The notes under the pieces were generated by a model. The model did not search any database. It saw nothing but the letters and a program-made list of their open reading frames with translations, and was not told the DNA's origin. DNA of 64,000 bases from Caryophanales bacterium (GTDB lineage: Bacteria; Bacillota_I; Bacilli_A; RF39; UBA660), in assembly GCA_016282375.1 (NCBI GenBank), contig JAEEKI010000019.1, forward strand, positions 1-64,000, in the 5' to 3' direction. A program made the translations under genes and the position numbers. This document shows, one piece after another, positions 1-7,841 of the stretch (position 1 is the stretch's first letter; each line of letters starts with the position of its first letter).

Positions 1-626
1 ACATTGGCCACCATAAATTTTCCTGCATATGTTTTTCCTGATAATGTACTTTGATCCGCATTTACATTATAGAATTTACTTGTTAATGTCCATACTGCTG
101 TTGAAGTAGTACTACCTGTTCCATCTATTTGCGCTCCACTTACGACGACCGCAGCATAATTGGTATATGTTAATGTTGATAAGTCTGTTTCACTACTTAT
201 ACTGTTTGTTCCTTCACTTACATGAGCATTTGATGCTAAACTTCCTTGAATAGTAAATTCATTTGTAGATACTCCACTTGTATGTGTTGTATATTTATCG
301 GTACTTGTCCATTCATATATGATGTCATATGTACATACCATACTATAATCAGTATTAGCGGTGAAATTTACAGTTAAAGTTGTATTATTCTCGGCGGCAA
401 CATTACCTTGCTTTGCTTGAACCATATTCGCTGCTGTTATATTAAGAGACATTCCTCCACCTAGAGTATCAAACACCATATTATTTCGTTCTGTGACTGT
501 GTTGGAATTGGCTACATTTGTTATATTCATGTTACCAGTTGAAAAGTATGCATATGTTGCCCCGATTATTGTTACTAATAATGTAACTATGGCTATTGTT
601 AATAAAATTATATTATTTCTTTTCAT
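1..626 (-). CDS. Secreted surface protein with SipW-type leader (3' end outside window)
   Basis: The reading frame is open from the ATG at 626 to the window edge, so about 208 N-terminal residues are visible and the C-terminus is missing. The start has a GAGG ribosome site. The N-terminus is a hydrophobic leader ending in IIGATYAYFSTGN, resembling the SipW-dependent leaders of TasA/camelysin proteins. A conserved block (NTVTERNNMVFDTLGGGMSLNI) and a beta-rich region follow. It is very close to the protein at 48814-49977 and shares its N-terminal design with those at 1874 and 41803. Surface exposure is inferred from the leader; function is unknown. Confidence 0.75.
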   Translation of the reverse strand, partial: MKRNNIILLTIAIVTLLVTIIGATYAYFSTGNMNITNVANSNTVTERNNMVFDTLGGGMSLNITAANMVQAKQGNVAAENNTTLTVNFTANTDYSMVCTYDIIYEWTSTDKYTTHTSGVSTNEFTIQGSLASNAHVSEGTNSISSETDLSTLTYTNYAAVVVSGAQIDGTGSTTSTAVWTLTSKFYNVNADQSTLSGKTYAGKFMVAN

Positions 627-649
627 GGATACCTCTACTATTCAAATAT

Positions 650-655
650 ATTATA
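650..655 (-). promoter_or_regulatory. Extended -10 of the first surface-protein paralog
   Basis: On the minus strand TGTTATAAT lies 24 bases before the ATG at 626, an extended -10 with no clear -35. The same TGTTATAAT precedes the paralog at 41803-42903, so the two probably share promoter design. Confidence 0.5.
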
Positions 656-660
656 ACATA

Positions 661-1800
661 TTATCCTAATAAAAAAACTTGTTTTATATTTCTTTTAAAA
701 TAATCAAAGAAGTTAGCTTTTAAAACATTTTCCATTACGGTAATATCTGATGTATTAATTAGTTCTTTTTGTTCATTATATATTTCTACTTTGCCAATAA
801 TATCACCTTTTTTAACAGGTGCTTTAACTGTATCTATTTTTAATTTAAATTCATATTTACTAATCTTATCATTGGTTTTTAAAAGTTCAATTGCATCATT
901 TACTAACATTACATCAACATATTCTTTTTTACCTTTATTTACTTTTACTTTACCAAGTATTTCACCTTTACTTTTGATTAAATTAACTTTGTAACTATTA
1001 AAACCATAATTTAAAAGTTTAACTGTATCTTGACTACGCTTTTCAATAGATTCTTCCCCCATCGTAACACTTATTAAACGTAAATTATTTTTTTTAGCGG
1101 TTGCTGTTAAACAATAACCAGCTTGTTCAGTATATCCCGTTTTAAGTCCATCTACTCCAGGATAAAATCTAACTAATTTATTAGTATTAACTAACCATAT
1201 TTTTGAACCATCACTTTTTTGTAAATATTCTTCATAAACCGAAGTAAATTTTAATATATCTTCATATTTTAATAATTCTCTTGCTATCATTGCCATATCA
1301 TAAGCCGATGAATAATGATTTTCTTCGTCTAAACCATGGACATTCATAAAATGAGTATTTTTAAGACCTAGTTCTTCGACTTTTTCATTCATTTTATTAA
1401 TAAACTCTTCTTTCGAACCATAAGTTTTCTCGGCTAGAGCTACGACTGCATCATTAGCCGAAGCCATCGCAATACTTTTAAGTAATTCTCCCATTTTATA
1501 AACATCACCCGTTTTTAAAAATATTTGGGAGCCTCCCATCGAAGAAGCTTCATCAGATATTTCTACTTTGGTATCATAATTAATATTTCCTTTACTTAAC
1601 TCTTCCATTATCAAAAGAAGACTCATAATTTTCGTCATCGAAGCCATTGGTAAACGTTCATGTTCATTTTTATGATAAAGAATTGTTCCTGTATTTTGAT
1701 CAATTAAGATAGCACTTTTGGCATCGACTTCCATTTCAAGTGCATTTACTTGATAAAATAATAAAAAGAAAGATAAAAAAAACAATACTAGTTTTTTCAT
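661..1800 (-). CDS. D-alanyl-D-alanine carboxypeptidase (PBP5/DacA family)
   Basis: 379 residues. This secreted penicillin-binding protein should remove the terminal D-Ala from peptidoglycan stem peptides outside the membrane. A signal peptide spans about residues 1-20. The three active-site motifs are present: SMTK at 54-57 (nucleophile S54), SAN at 114-116 and KTG at 220-222. The C-terminal hundred residues look like the beta-rich PBP5_C domain, and the tail NFFDYFKRNIKQVFLLG could be an amphipathic membrane anchor. The ATG has an AGAGGTG ribosome site. A second, more divergent homolog lies at 47457-48632. Family assignment is firm; choice among DacA, DacF and DacB names is not possible. 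Confidence 0.93.
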   Translation of the reverse strand: MKKLVLFFLSFFLLFYQVNALEMEVDAKSAILIDQNTGTILYHKNEHERLPMASMTKIMSLLLIMEELSKGNINYDTKVEISDEASSMGGSQIFLKTGDVYKMGELLKSIAMASANDAVVALAEKTYGSKEEFINKMNEKVEELGLKNTHFMNVHGLDEENHYSSAYDMAMIARELLKYEDILKFTSVYEEYLQKSDGSKIWLVNTNKLVRFYPGVDGLKTGYTEQAGYCLTATAKKNNLRLISVTMGEESIEKRSQDTVKLLNYGFNSYKVNLIKSKGEILGKVKVNKGKKEYVDVMLVNDAIELLKTNDKISKYEFKLKIDTVKAPVKKGDIIGKVEIYNEQKELINTSDITVMENVLKANFFDYFKRNIKQVFLLG

Positions 1801-1833
1801 ATAACACCTCTTTCTAATTATATTGAATTAATC

Positions 1834-1864
1834 AAAAAAAAGACCACTATTGGATAGTAGTCTT
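1834..1864 (-). terminator. Intrinsic terminator of the LRR surface protein
   Basis: Minus-strand hairpin GACTACTA / TAGTGGTC (one G-U pair, 5-base loop) followed by eight U, just after the stop at 1874. Confidence 0.8.
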
Positions 1865-1873
1865 AATAGCACA

Positions 1874-3193
1874 TTATGATAATGGAGTCCCCATAAATAC
1901 ATCTGCTCCTAGAGTTCCACCATAAGAGGATGTAAACTCAGATGCAGAGGTATATGTAATACCATTATAAGTTACTGATGTTAATACACCACAATTCCTA
2001 AATGCTCGATTATCAATTGATGTAACAGAATTCGGTATCGTTATGGATGATAAACCCGTAGTGGAAATTGCCGAATAACCAATAGATGTCACACCACTTG
2101 GAATATTAATACTAATCAACTTAGGACAGTTTTCAAATGTCAAATTCGGAATTTGTGTTAAAGCACTAGATAATGTTACTTCTGATAAATTACTAATATT
2201 TTGAAAAGAATTTGCACCCAGTGATGTAACTGTATTTGGCATTGTCATAGTAAATAATCTCGTACTAGAAAAAGCATAAGTACCAATGCTTACTATTGGG
2301 CTTGAAATAGTCACTTCTATCAAATTATTCGTTCTATAAAAATTATAATTGCCAATCGAAGTAATATTGCCAGTAATTTCCAAATATTCTATCGAATTAA
2401 AATTTGAACGCCAAGGCTGCTCTGACTCGCTTGTGTAATCAGGCATTGCACCAGAACCAGTTATTTTCAAAAGACCATTACTGTTCAAAGTCCATGTTAT
2501 GTTTTCATTGACACTACCACTGGCAATTTGTGTAACCCCAATAGTGCCCGCAACACATGAAACATTAGCTACTTTAAACCTACCTGAAAAATTCTTACCC
2601 TCTAAAACTTCTTGATTAGCATTCAAATTATAAATTCTACTTATTAAATGCCAAACAGCCGTATTAGTTGAACTACCAGATCCATCAATTTTGGCACCAC
2701 TTACAATGACCGCGCTAGTATTATTACCTACCGCAGCAGTAAAATCTTTTTCTGCTAAAATGTTATTAGTGCCATGCTTAGTATTGTCATTATATGTTTG
2801 ATATGCTTGAATAGTAAACTCATTACTTGTTACTCCACTTGTATGAGTTGTATACCTGTCACTTGAAGTCCATTCGAAAACAATATCGTATGTACAAACC
2901 ATATCATAATCAGTATTAGGAGTAAAATTTACGGTTAAATCCGTGGTATTAGTCACGGCGGCAAACTTACTATTAGCTAGGCCATCAGACATCTTAGCAA
3001 GAGAGATATTAAGGGACATACCACCCCCTACAGTATCAAACACCATATTATTTTGCTCAGTCATGGTGTTAGAATTAACTGCATTTATTACATTCATATT
3101 ACCCACAGAAAAATAAGCATAGGTTGCCCCAATGATTAATGCTAAAAAAATAATAATAACGATGACTAGTAATACCACATTTTGTTTTTTCAT
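1874..3193 (-). CDS. Surface protein: SipW-type leader plus BspA-like leucine-rich repeats
   Basis: 439 residues from the ATG at 3193, chosen because AGGAG lies 5 bases upstream; an upstream in-frame ATG at 3211 has no such site. Residues 1-35 are a SipW-type leader (IIGATYAYFSVGN), followed by the block shared with its paralogs (NNMVFDTVGGGMSLNI) and a beta-rich region to about residue 210. From about 255 to the end the paralogs' C-terminus is replaced by BspA-type (LRR_5) repeats of the form 'L-x-x-I-x-I-P-x-x-V-T-S-I-G-x-x-A-F', about six copies. In other bacteria such repeats mediate binding to host or bacterial surfaces. It is transcribed alone between two terminators. The binding partner is unknown. 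Confidence 0.82.
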   Translation of the reverse strand: MKKQNVVLLVIVIIIFLALIIGATYAYFSVGNMNVINAVNSNTMTEQNNMVFDTVGGGMSLNISLAKMSDGLANSKFAAVTNTTDLTVNFTPNTDYDMVCTYDIVFEWTSSDRYTTHTSGVTSNEFTIQAYQTYNDNTKHGTNNILAEKDFTAAVGNNTSAVIVSGAKIDGSGSSTNTAVWHLISRIYNLNANQEVLEGKNFSGRFKVANVSCVAGTIGVTQIASGSVNENITWTLNSNGLLKITGSGAMPDYTSESEQPWRSNFNSIEYLEITGNITSIGNYNFYRTNNLIEVTISSPIVSIGTYAFSSTRLFTMTMPNTVTSLGANSFQNISNLSEVTLSSALTQIPNLTFENCPKLISINIPSGVTSIGYSAISTTGLSSITIPNSVTSIDNRAFRNCGVLTSVTYNGITYTSASEFTSSYGGTLGADVFMGTPLS

Positions 3194-3213
3194 ATATGCT
3201 CCTACTATCATTA

Positions 3214-3242
3214 AGTATACAATATAAAGAAACTCTTAGCAA
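3214..3242 (-). promoter_or_regulatory. Sigma-A-type promoter of the LRR surface protein
   Basis: Minus-strand -35 TTGCTA (3237-3242) and -10 TATACT (3214-3219) are separated by 17 bases, about 20 bases before the start at 3193. Confidence 0.55.
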
Positions 3243-3257
3243 GATAATATCACAAAT

Positions 3258-3292
3258 AAAAAAGGCCATTAATATATGAAGTGGCCTTTTTA
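3258..3292 (-). terminator. Intrinsic terminator after the LysR gene (possibly bidirectional)
   Basis: Hairpin with arms AAAGGCCA and TGGCCTTT around a 13-base loop, flanked by A and T runs on both sides. It lies just after the stop at 3299. Confidence 0.8.
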
Positions 3293-3298
3293 AAAAAC

Positions 3299-4216
3299 TT
3301 ATTTAATACTTATTTTTTTTACTTCATCTTTAAAACATTTTATAAACTCTGCTGTGGTTTTGTTCAAAAAATTGGGATTATAGGCAATACTAAATTTAGT
3401 TGTTGGTGTTTTAAAATCAACTGGTATTTCATATAACTCTTTTCTTTTGAAATCATCTTCTAAACACTTTTTAATACCCCATCCAATACCAATACCTTCT
3501 TTGGCTAAAGATTGAGTTACCTCGGTAGCATAACAAGTAAATTGATTTTTAATGACAAGGTTATTCTTCTTCAGAATCTCTTCTAGTTCATTAATGTCTG
3601 GATAACCTCGCATCGGATAAATAATAGGATAATCCACAATCGTATCATGATTCTTTAGATATAAATCATAATACTTTTTATTAGCAAAGAAACATGTCTC
3701 TAATTCACAAATTACTTCTTCGGTTAGAACATGTTCATTTAAGAAAATAGGATATTGTAAGACAACAAAGTCTAATTCATTATTGCGAAGTTTTTCTAAC
3801 ATTTCCATATTACTAGTCATATAAATATCAAACTTAGCATTGGGATATTTATTACTAAATTCATGCATGACTTTCGGAAGCATAAATTGAGCAATATGGG
3901 AGTATATACCAACCCGAATAGTTCCCGTTAAATCATCTTCTTTTTCGGTTAAGATTCTTTCCCCCATCAGGATATTCTCAAAAGCATTTTTAATGTAATA
4001 CAATAGTTTTTCACCATCTTCGGTTAATGTAACCGTTTTATTATTCCGAATAAATAATTGTGTATTAAGTTGTTGCTCTAAATTCTTAATGGCATTACTT
4101 ATCGCTGGTTGTGAAACAAACATATTTTCTGCAGCTTTAGAAAAACTTTTATATTCCGCTACGGCATAAAAGAAACGATATTTGTTAAAATCATAATTAT
4201 TTTCTAGTATTCCCAT
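3299..4216 (-). CDS. LysR-family transcriptional regulator
   Basis: 305 residues, the usual length. Residues 10-70 form the winged helix-turn-helix: 'FFYAVAEYKSFSKAAENMF' followed by VSQPAISNAIKNLEQQL is the classic LysR recognition region. Residues 95-300 match the two-lobed effector-binding domain. GGAGG lies 4 bases before the ATG. It is followed on the opposite side by the NadR/CYTH-like ATPase gene (38-base gap, same strand), which may be cotranscribed upstream of it. The ligand and target genes cannot be told from sequence. Confidence 0.92.
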   Translation of the reverse strand: MGILENNYDFNKYRFFYAVAEYKSFSKAAENMFVSQPAISNAIKNLEQQLNTQLFIRNNKTVTLTEDGEKLLYYIKNAFENILMGERILTEKEDDLTGTIRVGIYSHIAQFMLPKVMHEFSNKYPNAKFDIYMTSNMEMLEKLRNNELDFVVLQYPIFLNEHVLTEEVICELETCFFANKKYYDLYLKNHDTIVDYPIIYPMRGYPDINELEEILKKNNLVIKNQFTCYATEVTQSLAKEGIGIGWGIKKCLEDDFKRKELYEIPVDFKTPTTKFSIAYNPNFLNKTTAEFIKCFKDEVKKISIK

Positions 4217-4254
4217 AAAACCTCCAATTTATTTACAAGTATCTTAACATAATT

Positions 4255-5277
4255 TTACTTTTTTACCAAACTTTTTTCTTTAGTCCTATTATTAATAAGT
4301 TTAGTATGTTTTATAACACCTCGATCATCAATTTCTAATTGATGTAATTCATTATCTTTAACATAACGAATTACTTTAATATAAGACGTTTGTGCTTGAT
4401 TAAATATTTTTTCTCTATAATATAAATATTGGCTTTCAGAAATAATCGTGCTATTGTACTCATCATGAACTTCATCATATGACACCATTTCATGAATTGG
4501 CTTTGAACGAGCTTGCATTTTCTTTATTAATGAACAAGTATATCCATTCAGAGATATGGTATTTTTAGCCATAGTATATTTAGCAATACACATATCCGCA
4601 TCAACTTCATAAAGTGATCTATCATTACTATCTATTTTAACTTGTTCTTCGTCTTCGACATATATTGGTGGTTTCTTTTCTAATAGATTATCAATATGTC
4701 CCTCTACTATATCAATCTTTTCCTCGATAGTTTCAGTTGGTTCAACTATTTGTAAATTACGAACACTTAAATAAGCATTAGTAGTCATTTTATCTAACTG
4801 TGTAGCAAAATCAGGATTTTCCATTCGAACATCATCTTTTATATATTTACTTTCATCTTGATTTGCTATACTTAATAAATCAATAACCAAATCATATTTT
4901 TGATTAATTTTTAGATAATCTTCACCATTATCATCAACTATGCGATGAAAATCCTCTAATCTAGGCAAGTAAGCAACGTTATCTAATAAAGAACGATCAT
5001 ATAAAATAACAACATCTTGATCTTTACTAACAACATCAGCAAATTTTTCGGCAGTTTTCTCCTTCAATAACTGGGTTTTAAAAACACAATCTTGAAACAT
5101 CATCGTATAAATGTAATCATCAGAACGTGGTTTAGCAACATTTTTGATTATTTCTGAGGCAGTTTCTGGCACCGTTATAACATAGTAGCCATTCTGCTTT
5201 AATTTTTGTGAGACTGCTTGTAAGCAAGTTGATTTACCAGAACATGGGCCTCCGGCTAATACAATTCTATAAATCAT
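4255..5277 (-). CDS. NadR/Ttd14-like P-loop ATPase with C-terminal CYTH-like domain
   Basis: 340 residues. Walker A is G9-GPCS-G14-K15-S16-T17 at the very N-terminus, as in AAA_28 proteins such as NadR's kinase domain and animal Ttd14. A probable Walker B/DRS region ('VVILYDRSLLDN') lies near residue 90-100. The last ~120 residues contain charged beta-strands (RSLYEVDADMCIAKYTM, SYIKVIRYVKDNELHQLEID) that look like a CYTH triphosphate-tunnel fold, the arrangement seen in Ttd14-like proteins. The substrate is not evident; nucleotide or phosphorylated-metabolite binding is inferred. Its start sits downstream of a perfect 16-bp palindrome, suggesting dedicated control. Ribosome site AAAGGAA. Confidence 0.75.
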   Translation of the reverse strand: MIYRIVLAGGPCSGKSTCLQAVSQKLKQNGYYVITVPETASEIIKNVAKPRSDDYIYTMMFQDCVFKTQLLKEKTAEKFADVVSKDQDVVILYDRSLLDNVAYLPRLEDFHRIVDDNGEDYLKINQKYDLVIDLLSIANQDESKYIKDDVRMENPDFATQLDKMTTNAYLSVRNLQIVEPTETIEEKIDIVEGHIDNLLEKKPPIYVEDEEQVKIDSNDRSLYEVDADMCIAKYTMAKNTISLNGYTCSLIKKMQARSKPIHEMVSYDEVHDEYNSTIISESQYLYYREKIFNQAQTSYIKVIRYVKDNELHQLEIDDRGVIKHTKLINNRTKEKSLVKK

Positions 5278-5296
5278 TAAAAATTCCTTTCTAATT

Positions 5297-5312
5297 TGTA
5301 ATCCGGATTACA
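5297..5312. promoter_or_regulatory. Perfect 16-bp palindrome, probable operator
   Basis: TGTAATCCGGATTACA is its own reverse complement. On the minus strand it directly follows a plausible promoter (-35 TTTTCA, 17-base spacer, -10 TATTAT) and precedes the ribosome site of the gene at 4255-5277, the position of a repressor site overlapping the transcription start. Confidence 0.6.
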
Positions 5313-5385
5313 CTCATATAATAACAATGATTTGCAATATTGAAAAATACATTATTTGAATAACTGCTATAATTTTTAGTAATAA

Positions 5386-5412
5386 TAAAAAAACTCTCTT
5401 AGAGAGTTTTAC
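5386..5412 (-). terminator. Intrinsic terminator of the GreA-family gene
   Basis: Hairpin with arms AAAACTCTC and GAGAGTTTT (3-base loop) followed by a U run on the minus strand. Confidence 0.85.
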
Positions 5413-5415
5413 TTC

Positions 5416-5931
5416 TTATAAAGATTTTTTATTATCTTCTTCCTCTGTTAAAGATAATTTATCTTTAATTACTAAAGAATACGTATTTTTAGCAACAGAG
5501 TATTTACAAGTTTCACCAATTCTTTTGTGATAAATAGCCGCACCTAAAGGACTATTAATAGATACCTCGTGAGGAGTAGCAAAAGGATCACCAACCGAAC
5601 CCACTAATTTAAATGATTCTTCACCAATGCCTTCCATTTCTACTAAAATAATGTCCCCTACATCAATAAGATCATTATCGTTTATTTTTTCTACAATAAC
5701 GATTCTTTTTAAACCTGCAATCATTGATCGTAATTGATTAGAAAGAAGTGCATCTACTCTTTCAACTTCACTCAAATCAGAAGATGACCATCCATCTGAT
5801 GCACCAGCATTAAAAGCCGAACTTCTCATTGTATCATTTGCATGAATACGTTCTTTTAAATTATCAATTTCTTTAAGATATTTTTCATAACCTTCTTGAT
5901 CTAAATAAATTGGTTTCTCATTATCTTCCAT
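5416..5931 (-). CDS. GreA/GreB-family transcription elongation factor
   Basis: 171 residues from the ATG at 5931, chosen because AGGAGG lies 6 bases upstream; the frame is open to 5967 but without a ribosome site there. Residues 5-85 are a charged coiled coil ('YLDQEGYEKYLKEIDNLKERI') as in the Gre N-terminal antiparallel coil, and residues 95-160 match the FKBP-like C-terminal domain, including the typical 'SINSPLGAAIYHKRIGETCKYSV' core (PLG-AI--K--G). Gre factors stimulate transcript cleavage by backtracked RNA polymerase. The N-terminal half is atypical ('NAGASDGWSSSDLSEVERVDALL'), so a Gre-like paralog is as likely as housekeeping GreA. Confidence 0.82.
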   Translation of the reverse strand: MEDNEKPIYLDQEGYEKYLKEIDNLKERIHANDTMRSSAFNAGASDGWSSSDLSEVERVDALLSNQLRSMIAGLKRIVIVEKINDNDLIDVGDIILVEMEGIGEESFKLVGSVGDPFATPHEVSINSPLGAAIYHKRIGETCKYSVAKNTYSLVIKDKLSLTEEEDNKKSL

Positions 5932-5974
5932 ATTAAACCTCCTGAATTTAATTTTGTATTCTAACATAAAACCC

Positions 5975-6004
5975 TTGGAAATACAACGATTTATTTGATA
6001 TAAT
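5975..6004 (+). promoter_or_regulatory. Sigma-A-type promoter of the GT-C-like gene
   Basis: -35 TTGGAA (5975-5980) and a perfect -10 TATAAT (5999-6004), 18 bases apart, 24 bases before the start at 6028. It lies in the divergent gap with the Gre gene. Confidence 0.7.
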
Positions 6005-6027
6005 TCTTTTAGAAATGGAGTGAAATA

Positions 6028-7596
6028 ATGATTAAAAAAATCAAAGAGTATAAACCAAGTAAATGGGTATATGTTATTTTCTTTACATTGCCACTTATTT
6101 TTACCCTATTAATATTAAAAAAACTTGATAATGATACTTGGTATTTACTTAGTGAAGGAAGATATATTGTTCAAAATGGTATTTATCACATTGACCCTTT
6201 ATCGATGCATGAAGGGCTCAAAGTCACAGTACAAAACTGGTTATCAGCTTCTATCTTTTGGCTCGCATATAGCGCTTTTAAAGAAGCAGGTGTTTTCTTA
6301 TTAGTTCTCATTTGTAACTTCTTTATATGTTTCTTCTTATACAAGATTGGCAATGTAATCAGTGATAATAATCGGGTATTATCACTATTAATGATGTTTA
6401 CTACTTCTGTTACTTTAGCAGCTCACTTTATTGTATCTAGACCACAGGTAATGAGTTTTGTCTTATTACTGAGTCTCATATATATCTTGGAGCTCTATAT
6501 TAAGACTGATAATGGCAAATATTTAATCTGGCTACCTATTTTATCCTTAATTGAAATTAACTTACATGCTTCTTTATGGTGGATGATTTTCCTATTTACG
6601 TTACCTTATGTAATTGATTCATTTAAAATACCAATTCTGAGAACCCAAGGTTACCGTAAGAAGCCATTATTTATCGCTATCATCGTCGCCTTATTAATGG
6701 GATTAATTAATCCTTATGGTTATAAAGCTATTACCTTTATTTTTACCAGTTATGGTGATAAATACATGCATAATTACATCAACGAATTATTACCATTTAC
6801 ATTTAAAGCTAATAATTTATGTAATCATGCATTCATAATAATGCTTTCGACAGCACTTATCTATTTTTTCTTCCGGGAAGGAAAAATTAGAGTCAGATAT
6901 ATATGTTTATACTGTGGAACATTAATTTTAGGACTAATGTCTGTCAAGGGATTTAGTCATTACTTCTTAGTAAGCATTTTCCCTTTGGCATATTTTTTCA
7001 AAGATTTATTTCCTAATTCTTTCGAAGATTTACCACCTAAAATGCGTAAAGTACTTAATGTGTTATACACCTTTTTAGGAATTATCCTAACGGTATGTTG
7101 TTGCGTGTTACTAGTTTGGCGATTAAACAATATTAAACTATCTCATGATTCCGAAAAAGCCTTAGAAGTTCTAGGCAAATTTGCTGATAAAAAAGTAAAT
7201 AGTGTTTATTCATCATTTAATGATGGTGGTGTTGTCGAATTCTATGGATTTAAACCATATATTGATCCAAGAGCAGAAGTTTATCTAAAAGTTAATAATA
7301 AAAAAGCTGATATTTTCAAAGAATATTATGAATTACAACATAATGCTATGAATATCGAAGACTTCTTAAATAAATATAATTTTGATTACTTAATCGTAGC
7401 CTACAATGATGCTATTCGAACTACTATGCAAGATAATCCAAAGTATTTCATCTTATATGATGATTCTAACTTAAAATACACATTATTTGCTCGTAATGAT
7501 TTAATTGATGCTAAAACTAGAAATGAAATTATTGAATCATATGATAAAGCTGTCAAAGAAGCTAAAGAAAAAGAAGCTAGCAAGAAAAAAAGCTAA
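6028..7596 (+). CDS. Multi-pass membrane protein, probable GT-C-type glycosyltransferase
   Basis: 522 residues with about ten hydrophobic segments between residues 15 and 365 and a soluble C-terminal domain (about 370-505). The first extracellular loop has 'DNDTWYLLSEGRYIVQNG..DPLS' then 'QNWLS', the acidic D-x-W/G-R/D-P-x-S pattern seen in GT-C-fold glycosyltransferases that use lipid-linked sugars. The C-terminal part has 'VYSSFNDGGVVEFYGFKPYIDPRAE', a motif I have seen only in uncharacterised proteins of this type. A GGAGTG site precedes the ATG. Its stop overlaps the ylxM stop by four bases, tail to tail. The sugar and acceptor are unknown. Confidence 0.7.
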   Translation: MIKKIKEYKPSKWVYVIFFTLPLIFTLLILKKLDNDTWYLLSEGRYIVQNGIYHIDPLSMHEGLKVTVQNWLSASIFWLAYSAFKEAGVFLLVLICNFFICFFLYKIGNVISDNNRVLSLLMMFTTSVTLAAHFIVSRPQVMSFVLLLSLIYILELYIKTDNGKYLIWLPILSLIEINLHASLWWMIFLFTLPYVIDSFKIPILRTQGYRKKPLFIAIIVALLMGLINPYGYKAITFIFTSYGDKYMHNYINELLPFTFKANNLCNHAFIIMLSTALIYFFFREGKIRVRYICLYCGTLILGLMSVKGFSHYFLVSIFPLAYFFKDLFPNSFEDLPPKMRKVLNVLYTFLGIILTVCCCVLLVWRLNNIKLSHDSEKALEVLGKFADKKVNSVYSSFNDGGVVEFYGFKPYIDPRAEVYLKVNNKKADIFKEYYELQHNAMNIEDFLNKYNFDYLIVAYNDAIRTTMQDNPKYFILYDDSNLKYTLFARNDLIDAKTRNEIIESYDKAVKEAKEKEASKKKS

Positions 7597-7841
7597 CTTC
7601 TTTTTTTATCTACTTTTTGTAATAATTCATAATGATGTAAATTACTTTCATAATAATCTAGTTTCTTTTTAATAACAGTAATTATCTTACCAATATAACT
7701 CTTTGATACTTTTTTATATTCAGCTATCTCACTTAATGATAAATTTTCTTCATAATATAAACTAAATATCTCTTGTTGTTTTTCAGTTAATAAAAAGGCA
7801 TAAATGTTATATAATTCAGAATAATAAACAAATTCGTTCAT
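7593..7841 (-). CDS. ylxM: YlxM/p13-like putative DNA-binding protein (UPF0122)
   Basis: 82 residues, slightly shorter than the usual ~105. It is a sigma-70 region-4-like helix-turn-helix: 'LLTEKQQEIFSLYYEENLSLSEIAEYKKVSKSYIGKIITVIKKKLDYYE'. YlxM normally sits between ftsY and ffh and stimulates signal recognition particle activity in streptococci. Here its ATG overlaps the ftsY stop (ATGA), so the two are translationally coupled, but the next gene downstream is a convergent membrane-protein gene rather than ffh. Confidence 0.88.
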   Translation of the reverse strand: MNEFVYYSELYNIYAFLLTEKQQEIFSLYYEENLSLSEIAEYKKVSKSYIGKIITVIKKKLDYYESNLHHYELLQKVDKKRS

